A stretch of DNA of 51,452 nucleotides, taken from contig JAPPHC010000020.1 of the NCBI GenBank assembly GCA_028821145.1, positions 1-51,452 on the forward strand. Reading direction: 5' to 3'. How positions within the stretch are numbered: the first letter of the stretch is position 1; each line of letters begins with the position of its first letter. Position numbers and translations under genes: made by a program. This document shows, one piece after another, positions 8,647 to 16,982 of this stretch. The DNA comes from Gammaproteobacteria bacterium (GTDB taxonomy: Bacteria > Pseudomonadota > Gammaproteobacteria > Steroidobacterales > Foliamicaceae). Under the pieces are notes generated by a model. That model was not told the DNA's origin. It searched no databases and worked only from the letters and a program-made list of their open reading frames with translations.

Positions 8647-9879
8647 ATGAGGAAAACCGTGGAAAGTAAAGGAGCGCGCTGGTGGATCGTGGCCGTGGCG
8701 GCCTTCGGGCTGTCCACCAGCCCCGGCCAGTTCGCCTACGGCGCCTTCAGTCTCTTCATCGAGCCGCTCGAGCAGGAGTTCGGCTGGGCGCGCGCCGACA
8801 TGAGCCTGGCGCTGACCCTGTTCACCCTCTGCCTTGCCGTGACCCTGCCGTTCATCGGGCGGCTGGTGGACCGCTACGGTTCCCGGCGGGTGCTGGCGCC
8901 CTCAATGCTGGTGCTCGGAGTCGGCCTGTGCATGCTGGGCTGGCGGCTGGATGCGCTCTGGATACTGCTGACCGTCTATGTCCTGATCGGCGTGCTCGGC
9001 GCCGGCGCCAACAGTCCGCCCTATATGCGCACAGTCTCGTCCTGGTTCGATCGCCGCCGCGGCCTGGCCATCGGCACGGCCATGGCGGGCGCCGGTCTCG
9101 GTTACGCCTACGTTCCGCCCATGGTGCGCTACATCAACGACGCCTACGGCTGGCGGTTCAGCTTCCTGGCGCTGGGGGCGATCATCATCTTCGTGGCCAC
9201 GCCGCTGGTGGCCCTGTTCCTGAAGGATCCGCCACGCCCGCAAACCGCCGGACCGCAGGGCCCGGAAGGAGCCGCAGTCGAAACCGGCGGGGACGCCTGG
9301 CGCGAGGCGATGGGCCGCGGCGTGTTCTGGATGCTGATCTGCGTGTTCGCGCTGCTGTCCTTCAGCCTTTACGGCATGCTGGCGCACTTCAAGCCGATGC
9401 TCAGCGGAATGGGCATTCCGGGCGAGGAGGCCGGCTGGATTGCCGGCATGGTGGGCATCGCCGTGATGGTTTCGCGGGTCGTGATCGGCTATCTCATCGA
9501 CCGGATCTTCGCGCCCCGCGTCGCACTGGTCGTGTTCCTGCTTTCCGCGGCCGGAATGGCCGTCCTGTCCACCGGCAACGCGGCGGGATTCGCGATACCC
9601 GCGGCCCTGTTGCTGGGCCTGAGCATGGGCGCGGAAATCGACCTGCTCGCCTATCTCGCCGGGCGCTATTTCGGCCTCAATTCCTTTGCCGTGATCTACG
9701 GCTTGCTTTTCAGCGCGTTTCTGGCCGGCACCGCGCTCGGTCCCTGGGCCTACGGAGCGGCCTACGACGCCGACGGTTCCTATGCGGCCATGCTGCTCGT
9801 CGGCGCCGGCTGCTGCGCCGTCGCCGCGCTGATCACCGGCTTTTTGCCGCGCTGGTCCGACCACGTGAGGGCGCCTTGA
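8647..9879 (+). CDS. MFS permease (monocarboxylate/OFA-like)
   Basis: This 410-residue membrane transporter has 12 predicted helices. It begins with a polar N-terminus (ESKGARWWIVAVAAF), carries the loop-2 signature GRLVDRYGSRRV, and has a central cytoplasmic loop around residues 198-215. The pattern resembles monocarboxylate/oxalate-formate-type MFS proteins. Its stop overlaps the UbiD-family ATG as TGATG (9877-9881), so the permease and decarboxylase are co-translated. The natural reading is uptake of a carboxylic acid that the decarboxylase, or the divergent oxygenase, acts on (inference). Confidence 0.88.
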   Translation: MRKTVESKGARWWIVAVAAFGLSTSPGQFAYGAFSLFIEPLEQEFGWARADMSLALTLFTLCLAVTLPFIGRLVDRYGSRRVLAPSMLVLGVGLCMLGWRLDALWILLTVYVLIGVLGAGANSPPYMRTVSSWFDRRRGLAIGTAMAGAGLGYAYVPPMVRYINDAYGWRFSFLALGAIIIFVATPLVALFLKDPPRPQTAGPQGPEGAAVETGGDAWREAMGRGVFWMLICVFALLSFSLYGMLAHFKPMLSGMGIPGEEAGWIAGMVGIAVMVSRVVIGYLIDRIFAPRVALVVFLLSAAGMAVLSTGNAAGFAIPAALLLGLSMGAEIDLLAYLAGRYFGLNSFAVIYGLLFSAFLAGTALGPWAYGAAYDADGSYAAMLLVGAGCCAVAALITGFLPRWSDHVRAP

Positions 9880-11213
9880 TGAGGGAATGGGTGAATCGGC
9901 TGGCGGAGGCCGGCGATCTGCTGACCGTGGACAGGGCGGTCGATCCGCGTTTCGAACTGGCTGCGGTGACCAAGCGCGCCCAGCAGGCGGGCAATCGCCC
10001 GATCCTGTTCCGAAACGTCAAGGGGACGCGGCTTGAAGTCGTGACCAACCTGTTTGCCGATGCCCGGCGCCTGCGAAGCCTGGTGCCCGTGAAAGAGGGG
10101 CCATTCGCCGCCGCCTACGCAAGCATGCTGGACGCGGCGGAGTCCCGGGTCGCAGCGCCGACACGCGAGGCCCCGGCGCCCGGAGACCTTCAACAGGGGC
10201 AGCTTTCCGATCTGCCGCTGATCACCTACCACGAGCGCGACGCCGGGCCGTATTTCACGGCGGCAATCGTGCTGGCCCTCGACCCCGATACCGGCGTGCC
10301 CAACCTGTCGTTTCACCGGGCGATGTATGCCGGTCCGCGGGAACTGCGCCTGCGGCTGGGCGACAGCCACGATCTCACCGACTATCAGCGCCGCGCCGAG
10401 GAGGCCGGACAGGCGCTGCCCGTTGCGCTGCTGATCGGCGTGCCGCCGGCCGTGTTCATGGCCGCCGGCACTCATCTTCCTGCCGGAGTCGACGAGTACG
10501 CGCTGGCCGCGGAACTGGCGGGCAAGCGCGTGGACGTATATTCCGGCGCGCACAGCGGCCTCCCGGTTCCCGCCGCCACCGAAGTCGTCATCGAGGGCCG
10601 GATACTGCCGGCGGAAAGGCGCCCCGAGGGACCATTCGGCGAGGTGCTCGGTTACTACGTGCCCGAGGCCCCCAACCACGTCATGGATGTCGAGCGCGTG
10701 ACCTGGCGGCGCGACGCGATGTTCCACAGCCTGCTGTGCGGATCGCGCGAGGACCTCGCCCCGCTGGAAGCGATCAACGCCGCGCGCGTGTATCGCGACT
10801 TGAGCCGGCGTTTGCCCGGAATCGTCGACGTCTCCTGCGCGCCGGCGTTCATGAACACCACCGTGCAGATCCGCCCGCAATACAGCGAACACGCGCGGGA
10901 CGTCATGGAAGTCGTCTTCGACAGCCACGCCGACTACAACCAGTTGTGCTGCGTGGTGGAGGAGGACGTGGACCTGAGCGACATGAACGCCGTGATGCAC
11001 GCCTTCATTACCCGCGGCAGGGTGGATGCGCGGACCCTGGTTATCAGCGACCGCGCCGGATTCTATCGTGACACGCAAAGCGATTTCGTCGGCAGGGTAG
11101 GGCTGGACGCCACCCGTCCCTTCGGCCGGGAAGACGAATTCGTCGTAAAGGAAGTGCCGGGGCTGGACGCCGTGCGGCTGGAGGACTACCTGACCCGCGG
11201 CAAAAGGATGTAG
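9879..11213 (+). CDS. UbiD-family (prenylated-FMN) decarboxylase
   Basis: This 444-residue protein of the UbiD superfamily performs reversible decarboxylation of aromatic or alpha,beta-unsaturated acids with prenyl-FMN. The conserved block PEGPFGEVLGYY supplies two acidic residues five apart (E250, E255), corresponding to the catalytic Glu pair of Fdc/UbiD. The upstream strand EVVIEGRI and the later VVFDSHADYNQLCCVVEEDVD segment also fit. The start is the ATG overlapping the MFS stop; earlier in-frame sequence is inside the MFS gene. The 3' end overlaps the convergent ThDP-enzyme gene by 28 nt. At 444 residues it is somewhat shorter than the usual 480-500. Prenyl-FMN supply (UbiX) is not in the window. 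Confidence 0.88.
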   Translation: MREWVNRLAEAGDLLTVDRAVDPRFELAAVTKRAQQAGNRPILFRNVKGTRLEVVTNLFADARRLRSLVPVKEGPFAAAYASMLDAAESRVAAPTREAPAPGDLQQGQLSDLPLITYHERDAGPYFTAAIVLALDPDTGVPNLSFHRAMYAGPRELRLRLGDSHDLTDYQRRAEEAGQALPVALLIGVPPAVFMAAGTHLPAGVDEYALAAELAGKRVDVYSGAHSGLPVPAATEVVIEGRILPAERRPEGPFGEVLGYYVPEAPNHVMDVERVTWRRDAMFHSLLCGSREDLAPLEAINAARVYRDLSRRLPGIVDVSCAPAFMNTTVQIRPQYSEHARDVMEVVFDSHADYNQLCCVVEEDVDLSDMNAVMHAFITRGRVDARTLVISDRAGFYRDTQSDFVGRVGLDATRPFGREDEFVVKEVPGLDAVRLEDYLTRGKRM

Positions 11214-12814
11214 GGCCAGGGACTGGGCATTTCGCTGACCGGCATCTCGATCAGGCCCGGCGCATCGGCCTCGAGCGCTTCCCGAAGCGCCTTGCGAAGT
11301 TCTTCGGGAGTGCGGGCCCGCCAGGCTTCCAGCCCGAACGACTCGGCCATGGCCTTGAAATCGGGATTGGTCAGGCCGGAAGCGAAAACGCGCCCCGAAT
11401 AGCGTTGCGCCTGGTCGCGGCGCACGTTGCCGTAGGCGTCGTTGCTGAACACGATCACCACGACGTTGAGGCCGTGGCGCTTCGCGGTGGCCATTTCCGT
11501 GCCTGCGTACAGGAAACCCCCGTCGCCGGCGAATGCGACGACCTTGCGGTCGCGGTGCGCCGCCTGCACTCCGAGGGCGGTGGGGTAGCCATAGCCCAGG
11601 TTGCCCTGGAAGTTGCTGCTGATGTAGTGGCGCGCGCGGTACGAAGGGAAAGCGAACCATGACGTATAGGCCATCTGAGTGACCTCGTCCACAAGAAAGC
11701 CGTCTTCGGGCAACTCCTCGCGGACCACGTCGAGCACTGCGACCTGAGGCGCGTTGTTGCGGGCGAATTCCTTCCGGAAGCGGCGCTTCAATCCCAGCAG
11801 CTCCTTCTTGCGCGAGCCCCGCTTGCGGTTAACGCTCTCGAGCGCATCCGCCAGATCCGTCAGCCCGGCGTCGGCGTCGGCGCAAAGCGCCACGGTTGGC
11901 GCGCGCCCGCGATCGAAAGCGCTGTCGTCCGCCTCGAGCCGCACCACCGGCAGGCCGTCGTCCAGCCCCCATTCCAGTTCGGGTTCCGTGAGCCGGGTGC
12001 CGACCGCCAGCACCGCGTCCGCATCTCCCCAGAGCGCGTGGGCCGCCGGAAGGTTGATCCCCAGGTAGTGACGCTCGTCGATGACGCCCTTGGCATTGAA
12101 GTTGGCGGCAGCCGGCGCCTGCAGGATTTCCGCCACGCGCTTGAGTTCCGCTCCTGCGTCCAGCGCCCCCCCTCCGGCAATGATGATCGGATTTCGGGCA
12201 GAACCCAGAACGCGGGCCGCCTCCTTTACCGCGTCCGGGTCCGGCTTGTTCGCCTCGTACGAGGAGGCCGGCTCGAGCAGCGTGGCTTCGCAGTCGTGCT
12301 CCATCACGTCCGGCGACATTTCCAATGCCACCGGAAGCGCCCGTCCCGTATGCAGTTGCCGAAACGCTTCGGCTACCAGTTCCGGCGCATCCGCGCCGCG
12401 CGGAATACGCTCGGCCCACTTCGTCAGGCGCCTCAGGATCCCGAGTTGATCGTGGATCTCGTGCAGCATGCCCCAACCCTGGTCGATGTGCTGCGAGGGG
12501 ACCTGCCCCGCCAGGCACAGCACCCGCGAGTTGGTGGCATAGGCCGTGACCAGCGCGGACCCGGCGTTGAGGACGCCAGGTCCCGGCACCACGCTGAACA
12601 CGCCGGGGCGCCCGGTGGAGGCGGCGTAGCCAAGCGCCATGTAGGCCGCGCCCTGTTCGTGGCGGGAGTTGATGACCTGAGTGGGACGCTCGTATTGCGC
12701 CAGCGCGTCGAAAAGTCCGTATGTCTGACCGCCCGGGAGCCCGAAGACCGTGTCGACGCCGTGCGCCAGCACGGACCGCGCCAGCGCTTCGCCCCCCGTC
12801 ATCCGCTCACTCAT
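11186..12814 (-). CDS. ThDP-dependent enzyme (acetolactate-synthase / benzoylformate-decarboxylase-like)
   Basis: This 542-residue enzyme uses thiamine diphosphate to cleave or join bonds next to a carbonyl. The catalytic glutamate is E53 (RHEQGAAYMA). A central Rossmann-like domain covers about residues 190-330. The C-terminal ThDP/Mg motif starts at GDGGFLYAG and ends at NDAYGN. It resembles acetolactate-synthase-like proteins used in catabolic clusters rather than biosynthetic IlvB, since no small subunit follows. It lies 16 nt downstream of the EthD-like gene and converges on the UbiD gene. The reaction cannot be assigned from sequence; 2-oxoacid decarboxylase or ligase are both possible. 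Confidence 0.87.
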   Translation of the reverse strand: MSERMTGGEALARSVLAHGVDTVFGLPGGQTYGLFDALAQYERPTQVINSRHEQGAAYMALGYAASTGRPGVFSVVPGPGVLNAGSALVTAYATNSRVLCLAGQVPSQHIDQGWGMLHEIHDQLGILRRLTKWAERIPRGADAPELVAEAFRQLHTGRALPVALEMSPDVMEHDCEATLLEPASSYEANKPDPDAVKEAARVLGSARNPIIIAGGGALDAGAELKRVAEILQAPAAANFNAKGVIDERHYLGINLPAAHALWGDADAVLAVGTRLTEPELEWGLDDGLPVVRLEADDSAFDRGRAPTVALCADADAGLTDLADALESVNRKRGSRKKELLGLKRRFRKEFARNNAPQVAVLDVVREELPEDGFLVDEVTQMAYTSWFAFPSYRARHYISSNFQGNLGYGYPTALGVQAAHRDRKVVAFAGDGGFLYAGTEMATAKRHGLNVVVIVFSNDAYGNVRRDQAQRYSGRVFASGLTNPDFKAMAESFGLEAWRARTPEELRKALREALEADAPGLIEMPVSEMPSPWPYILLPRVR

Positions 12815-12830
12815 GCGCCGACTTTTCCGG

Positions 12831-13142
12831 TCACTCTTCGTGGGCGATCATCACTTCGAACTCCGAGCCGGTGGCCCGACAGAACTCGACCGCGTCCTTG
12901 CCTGCGGCGGCGTTTTCCTCCGAACGCATCGCCGCTTCGAAATCCTTCCTGGAGCCGAACTGCAGGCCCACCACCAGATAAAAGGAGGGATCGCCGCCCA
13001 TTGCATTGCCCGTGATGCGGTTCACGACCAGTTTCTTCAGCCCCGGAATCTTCCGCACGATCGGCGCGTGAACGTCGCGAAAGTACTTATCGAAGCCCGC
13101 TACGTCGTCGGGACGTGTATATGTGACAAGAATCTTGTGCAT
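12831..13142 (-). CDS. EthD-like small dimeric alpha+beta barrel protein
   Basis: This 103-residue protein begins HKILVTYTRPDDVAGFDKYF with a typical HAPIVRKIPGL continuation, the hallmark of EthD/Dabb ferredoxin-like barrels. Relatives assist or catalyse steps in degradative and polyketide pathways, often as small isomerases, cyclases or oxygenase helpers; exact roles are mostly unknown. It is the first gene of a two-gene unit with the ThDP enzyme, which implies a shared pathway (inference). Confidence 0.75.
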   Translation of the reverse strand: MHKILVTYTRPDDVAGFDKYFRDVHAPIVRKIPGLKKLVVNRITGNAMGGDPSFYLVVGLQFGSRKDFEAAMRSEENAAAGKDAVEFCRATGSEFEVMIAHEE

Positions 13143-13173
13143 TTCGGCACCTCCGGATCGTTTCTATTCCATT

Positions 13174-13200
13174 CGCCGCCCCGACGATCTTCGGGCGGCG
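13174..13200 (-). terminator. GC-rich stem-loop between pheA and the EthD-like gene
   Basis: CGCCGCCC(C)GA (13174-13184) pairs with TCGGGCGGCG (13191-13200), with one bulged base and a 6-nt loop. It begins 12 nt beyond the pheA stop on the minus strand and so could separate pheA transcription from the EthD/ThDP unit. There is no U-tract, so intrinsic termination is uncertain. Confidence 0.4.
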
Positions 13201-13211
13201 GGCCACCTATG

Positions 13212-14057
13212 TTAAGGCTTGTTCCGTTGCCGCCGGAACTCGTGCTGCGGGAAGCTGCCGAGCACGCGGACGATGTCGGTGTAGTACTCGATTTCCTCGA
13301 GCGCCGACAGCACCGGGGCATCGGACTCGTGGCCCTCGACCTCGACGTAGAAACGCGCCCGGTCGAAGTTCTCCGTGCCGATATAGCTCTCGAGCTTGGT
13401 GAGGTTGACGTTGTTCGTGGCGAAGGCCCCCAGCGCCTTGTACAGGGCCGCCGGCACGCTGCGGAGCTGGAACCACAGCGCAGTGATGTAGTCCGTGTCC
13501 TTATCGGCGGGCCCACGGTTCTTTTCCCTGGCCAGCACGATGAAGCGGGTCGTATTGTGCTGCGCGTCCTGAATGTTCCCGCCCAGGCTGCTAAGTTCAT
13601 ACAGTTCGCCCGCCAGCGCCGAAGCGATCGCGCCGATGGACGGATCGCCCCGTTGCGCCACGCGCTCCGCGGCTGCGGCAGTGTCGCTGGCCGCCCGCGG
13701 CTCAAGCCCCCGTTCACGCAGATAGCGTCGGCACTGCGCCAGCGCCTGGGGATGGCTGTATACCGCCTTCAGGCCCTCGAACGTGGCGCCCGGAACGGCA
13801 AGCAGTTCGTGGCGTATCGGCTGGAAGTACTCGGCCACGATGTGCAGGGCCTGGTGGGGCAGAAGCTGATGTATGTCGGCCACGCGGCCGCCCAGGTTGT
13901 TCTCGATCGGAATCATGGCGAGGTCGCCGCCGCCGGCCTCGACGATCTCGAAAACATCTTCGAAACTCGCGCAGGGGACGGCCTCCAACTCCGGATGGAC
14001 GGCGCGGCAGGCCAGGTGCGACCAGGCCCCGGCGATTCCCTGGTAGGCGATGCTCAA
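13212..14057 (-). CDS. pheA: Prephenate dehydratase (monofunctional, with ACT domain)
   Basis: This 281-residue enzyme converts prephenate to phenylpyruvate in phenylalanine synthesis. The periplasmic-binding-protein-like catalytic domain (about 1-178) carries the catalytic TTRF motif (NTTRFIVL), with MIPIENNLGG typical of PDT. The C-terminal ACT domain starts at PAALYKALGAFATN and has LESYIG where E. coli-type proteins have ESRP. This is the style seen in alphaproteobacterial monofunctional PheA. No chorismate mutase domain is fused. It is divergent from the DUF1244 gene with 71 bp between them. Confidence 0.93.
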   Translation of the reverse strand: MSIAYQGIAGAWSHLACRAVHPELEAVPCASFEDVFEIVEAGGGDLAMIPIENNLGGRVADIHQLLPHQALHIVAEYFQPIRHELLAVPGATFEGLKAVYSHPQALAQCRRYLRERGLEPRAASDTAAAAERVAQRGDPSIGAIASALAGELYELSSLGGNIQDAQHNTTRFIVLAREKNRGPADKDTDYITALWFQLRSVPAALYKALGAFATNNVNLTKLESYIGTENFDRARFYVEVEGHESDAPVLSALEEIEYYTDIVRVLGSFPQHEFRRQRNKP

Positions 14058-14128
14058 AGGGGGTCCTCCGGAAACAACGGCGGGAGTATACTCCTCCGCC
14101 TTGTTTCGCGCGTGACAGGAGAAATCCC

Positions 14129-14422
14129 ATGAGCGAGGAAAACGCCAACCATGAGTTGGAAGCGGCGGTGCTGCGGCGCCTCATCAGGCACCTGGACGAG
14201 AACAGGGATGTCCAGAACATCGACCTGATGATCGCCGGCGGCTTCTGCCGCAACTGCCTGGGCCGCTGGTACGCGGAAGCGGCCAACGAACGCGGAATCG
14301 ACCTGAGCGAGACCGAAGCGCGCGAGCGCATATACGGCATGCCCTACGCGGACTGGAAGAAGAAGTACCAGAAGCCGGCCACCGAAGAGCAACTGCGCCG
14401 CTTCGCCGCCCGCCACGGCTAA
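14129..14422 (+). CDS. DUF1244 family protein
   Basis: This 97-residue conserved proteobacterial protein has unknown function. The family signature is clear: GFCRNCLGRWYAEAAN followed by IYGMPYADWKKKYQ and the ATEEQ tail. The closely spaced FCRNC cysteines could bind a metal (not shown). It is convergent with the phosphofructokinase gene (6-nt gap). Confidence 0.9.
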   Translation: MSEENANHELEAAVLRRLIRHLDENRDVQNIDLMIAGGFCRNCLGRWYAEAANERGIDLSETEARERIYGMPYADWKKKYQKPATEEQLRRFAARHG

Positions 14423-14428
14423 ACGGGC

Positions 14429-15685
14429 CTAATCGAACGGCTCGAGGCGTTTTTTCGCCGGAGGCAGGTCGATTTCCTCGTAAACCGGCAGGCCGCCGCG
14501 AAAAGGGGGCAGGGCCTCGCCCTCGACCAGCGGCTGAAGATAGGTTCGGGCCGCCTCGGTGATGCCGTAGCCGTCTTCCCTTATGTACTCGCGCGGCAAC
14601 TCCTTTTCCCGATTGGCCACCCGGTCGAGGGGGGCGGAGGACGTTTCCCATGTGTAGGGATCGTCGCCGGTGCGCCTGATCGTCACCATCACCGCGTTGC
14701 GGCCCGCGAGCGCCAGTTCGACGCCTGACCGCCCGGCCGCGTAGGCATGCTCGAGGTCGGTGGCGGACGCCAGGTGCCTCGCCGAACGCTGCAGGTAGTC
14801 GCTGATCGCGTAGTGGTGCTTGTAGCCGAGGTTCTCGCGGATCATGTCCGCCACCACCGGCGCCAGCCCGCCGAGCTGCTTGTGGCCGAAGGCGTCGGTG
14901 CCGCCCGCCTCGGAAAGGAAGCGGCCATCGCCGTAGCGGGCCCCCTCGCTGGCCACGATCACGCAGTATTCATGCCGTTCTACGGACTCCCGGACCCGCT
15001 CGAGGAAGCGGTCCTGCTCGAAGGGAACTTCGGGGAACAGGATGATGTGCGGCGCATCGCCCGCACCGGATCCCGCCAGCCCTCCGGCGGCGGCGATCCA
15101 GCCCGCATGCCGTCCCATGACTTCCAGGAAGAAGACCCTGGTTGAGGTCCGCGCCATGCCGGCAACGTCCAGCGCGGCCTCCCGGGTGGACACGGCCACG
15201 TACTTCGCCGCCGAGCCGAAGCCGGGGCAGCAGTCGGTGATCGGCAGGTCGTTGTCGACGGTCTTGGGCAGGCCGATGCATGTGAGCGGGTAATCCAGCC
15301 GCCGCCCCAGTCCGGAGAGCTTGAGCGCCGTGTCCATGGAGTCGTTGCCGCCGTTGAAGAACACGAAGCCGATGTCGTGCGCGCGAAACACGTCGATCAG
15401 CCGGTGGTACTCGCGCTCGTCGTCCTCGAACCGGGCCAGCTTGTAGCGGGCCGTTCCGAAGGCGCTTCCGGGACGCTGGCCAAGGGCGGCCACGTCCTCC
15501 GCGGAGGCGGCGTCGGTATCCAGCAACTGCTCGTGCAGCGCCCCGAGGATGCCGTTTCGCGCGGCGTACAGCTTGCCGACCGCGGGTCTCGCCCGGCGGA
15601 CCGCCTCGATAACGCCCTGGGCGGTAGCATTGATGACGGCTGTGGGACCGCCCGACTGGGCGTAGAGTGCGTTGGGCGCGGGCAT
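14429..15685 (-). CDS. pfp: 6-phosphofructokinase, pyrophosphate-dependent type
   Basis: This 418-residue glycolytic kinase makes fructose-1,6-bisphosphate. Two residues that distinguish PPi-using from ATP-using enzymes have the PPi form: Asp115 in GGNDSMDT (Gly in E. coli PfkA) and Lys141 in PKTVDND (Gly in PfkA). D144 is the predicted catalytic base. MGRHAGWIAA is a further family motif. The start at 15685 (MPAPNALYAQSGGP) places the N-terminal strand correctly; a longer frame runs into adk on the other strand and is rejected. PPi use would make the step reversible and save ATP (known for the family). Confidence 0.9.
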   Translation of the reverse strand: MPAPNALYAQSGGPTAVINATAQGVIEAVRRARPAVGKLYAARNGILGALHEQLLDTDAASAEDVAALGQRPGSAFGTARYKLARFEDDEREYHRLIDVFRAHDIGFVFFNGGNDSMDTALKLSGLGRRLDYPLTCIGLPKTVDNDLPITDCCPGFGSAAKYVAVSTREAALDVAGMARTSTRVFFLEVMGRHAGWIAAAGGLAGSGAGDAPHIILFPEVPFEQDRFLERVRESVERHEYCVIVASEGARYGDGRFLSEAGGTDAFGHKQLGGLAPVVADMIRENLGYKHHYAISDYLQRSARHLASATDLEHAYAAGRSGVELALAGRNAVMVTIRRTGDDPYTWETSSAPLDRVANREKELPREYIREDGYGITEAARTYLQPLVEGEALPPFRGGLPVYEEIDLPPAKKRLEPFD

Positions 15686-15766
15686 GCGGACAGTCGCTTT
15701 TCTGCGTGGACCAGCGTGTACGATAGCACCCCCTTGACCGCTGCCCAAGCCAGGCCGGAGGACTCG

Positions 15767-16417
15767 ATGCGGATTGTTTTTCTGGGCGCCCCGGGCGCAG
15801 GGAAGGGCACCCAGGCGCGTCGGCTGGAAGAGCAGAACGGCTGGCCCCAGGTGTCCACCGGCGACCTGCTGCGCGCCGCCGTGGCGGCCGGCACCCCGCT
15901 GGGGCTTGAGGCAAAGGCGGCGATGGATGCCGGGGAGCTGGTTTCCGACCGACTGGTCATGCAGCTTCTCGGCGAGCGTCTGGGGCGGGACGATTGTGAC
16001 GGCGGCTTTATCCTCGACGGCTTCCCCCGCAACCTTTCGCAGGCCCGGCTGCTCGGAGAACTGCTTGAGAGGTCGGGGCAACAACTGGATGCGGTGCTGA
16101 TGCTGGAAGTCGATCACGGCGTACTGATGAAGAGGCTGACCGGCCGCCGGACCTGTTCGGCCACCGGCAAACTGCTGAACATTCATTTCTCGTCGCCGGA
16201 GGAACTGGCGGCCAGCCGCGCCGCGGGCGGTGAGCTGATCCAGCGCGACGACGACCTGGAGGAGACCATCGCCAACCGGCTTGCCGTGTACGAGCGCCAG
16301 ACCCGTCCGCTGCTTGAGCACTACTCCGGCCTGCTGCGCCGCGTGGACGGACTGGGCTCGCCCGACGAAGTGTCTGCGCGGGTGTCGGCGGCGCTTGAAC
16401 CCGCCCCCGGCGCCTAG
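15767..16417 (+). CDS. adk: Adenylate kinase
   Basis: This 216-residue enzyme interconverts ATP+AMP and 2 ADP. The P-loop GAPGAGKGT is at residues 7-15. STGDLLR and FILDGFPRN follow, then the LID segment starting TGRRTCSATGK and the conserved RDDDLEETI. The length matches the long-LID type. The LID has a single Cys, not the four-Cys zinc form. It is divergent from the phosphofructokinase gene (81 bp apart), pairing two energy-metabolism genes. Confidence 0.96.
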   Translation: MRIVFLGAPGAGKGTQARRLEEQNGWPQVSTGDLLRAAVAAGTPLGLEAKAAMDAGELVSDRLVMQLLGERLGRDDCDGGFILDGFPRNLSQARLLGELLERSGQQLDAVLMLEVDHGVLMKRLTGRRTCSATGKLLNIHFSSPEELAASRAAGGELIQRDDDLEETIANRLAVYERQTRPLLEHYSGLLRRVDGLGSPDEVSARVSAALEPAPGA

Positions 16418-16451
16418 CGAGCGCGGTCGGCGAGAAGGAGTCCGGGCCCGA

Positions 16452-16982
16452 ATGGTTGCAATATTCCAGGGCGTGCTGATGGTGTCGCTGGGCCTGCGCG
16501 GACCGGACTCACTGCCGGGTTCGCGCGGGATGCTCGGCCTGTGCCTGGTTCCCTGGGCAGCGGTAACCGCAATCGGTTACCTGATGCTGCTGCCGGCGCC
16601 GGCGTTCTTCGTCCTGCCTGTCGTGGCGTTCGAGCTGCTGCTCCTGCTCGGCTACTCGCGATTCGTCCTGTGGATGGCGGGCAAACCCGAGCGCTGGCCG
16701 CAAACGCTCGTGTCCCTGCTGGGGGTGCAGGCCATCATCAATGCGCTGAACCTGCCGCTGGTTTACGTCGTCACGTCACAGGAGCAGCCGGGGCTCTTGA
16801 TCCAGGCGGCGGAATACGGCTTCCTCGCGTGGTGGTTGCTGGCCATGGGCAACATCTTTGCGCGGGCCATGGATCGCGGCATCTGGGCCGGGCTGCTGCT
16901 GTCCGTCGCTCACTTTTTCCTCTACATGATCCTCTACGTCGCGCTGACCCAGCTTTTCGGCATCCCGCTCGAAGCCTCCTGA
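16452..16982 (+). CDS. Integral membrane protein of unknown function
   Basis: This 176-residue protein has about four to five hydrophobic helices (VPWAAVTAIGYLMLL, FFVLPVVAFELLLLLG, ALNLPLVYVV, FLAWWLLAMGNIF, LLSVAHFFLYMILYVA). The helix arrangement loosely recalls Yip1-like proteins, but I cannot assign it. GAGAAGGAG just upstream supports the ATG at 16452. Its TGA overlaps the mpl ATG (TGATG), so it is co-translated with a cell-wall recycling gene; adk-orf-mpl may be one operon. Confidence 0.75.
   Translation: MVAIFQGVLMVSLGLRGPDSLPGSRGMLGLCLVPWAAVTAIGYLMLLPAPAFFVLPVVAFELLLLLGYSRFVLWMAGKPERWPQTLVSLLGVQAIINALNLPLVYVVTSQEQPGLLIQAAEYGFLAWWLLAMGNIFARAMDRGIWAGLLLSVAHFFLYMILYVALTQLFGIPLEAS

Noticed and set aside
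8682-9878. Long upstream extension of the UbiD frame inside the MFS gene
   Set aside because: Arg-rich shadow sequence; the TGATG overlap gives a normal start at 9879.
14429-16321. 630-residue extension of the phosphofructokinase frame
   Set aside because: The extra N-terminus is antisense to adk and lacks family similarity; the MPAPNALYAQ start fits the fold.
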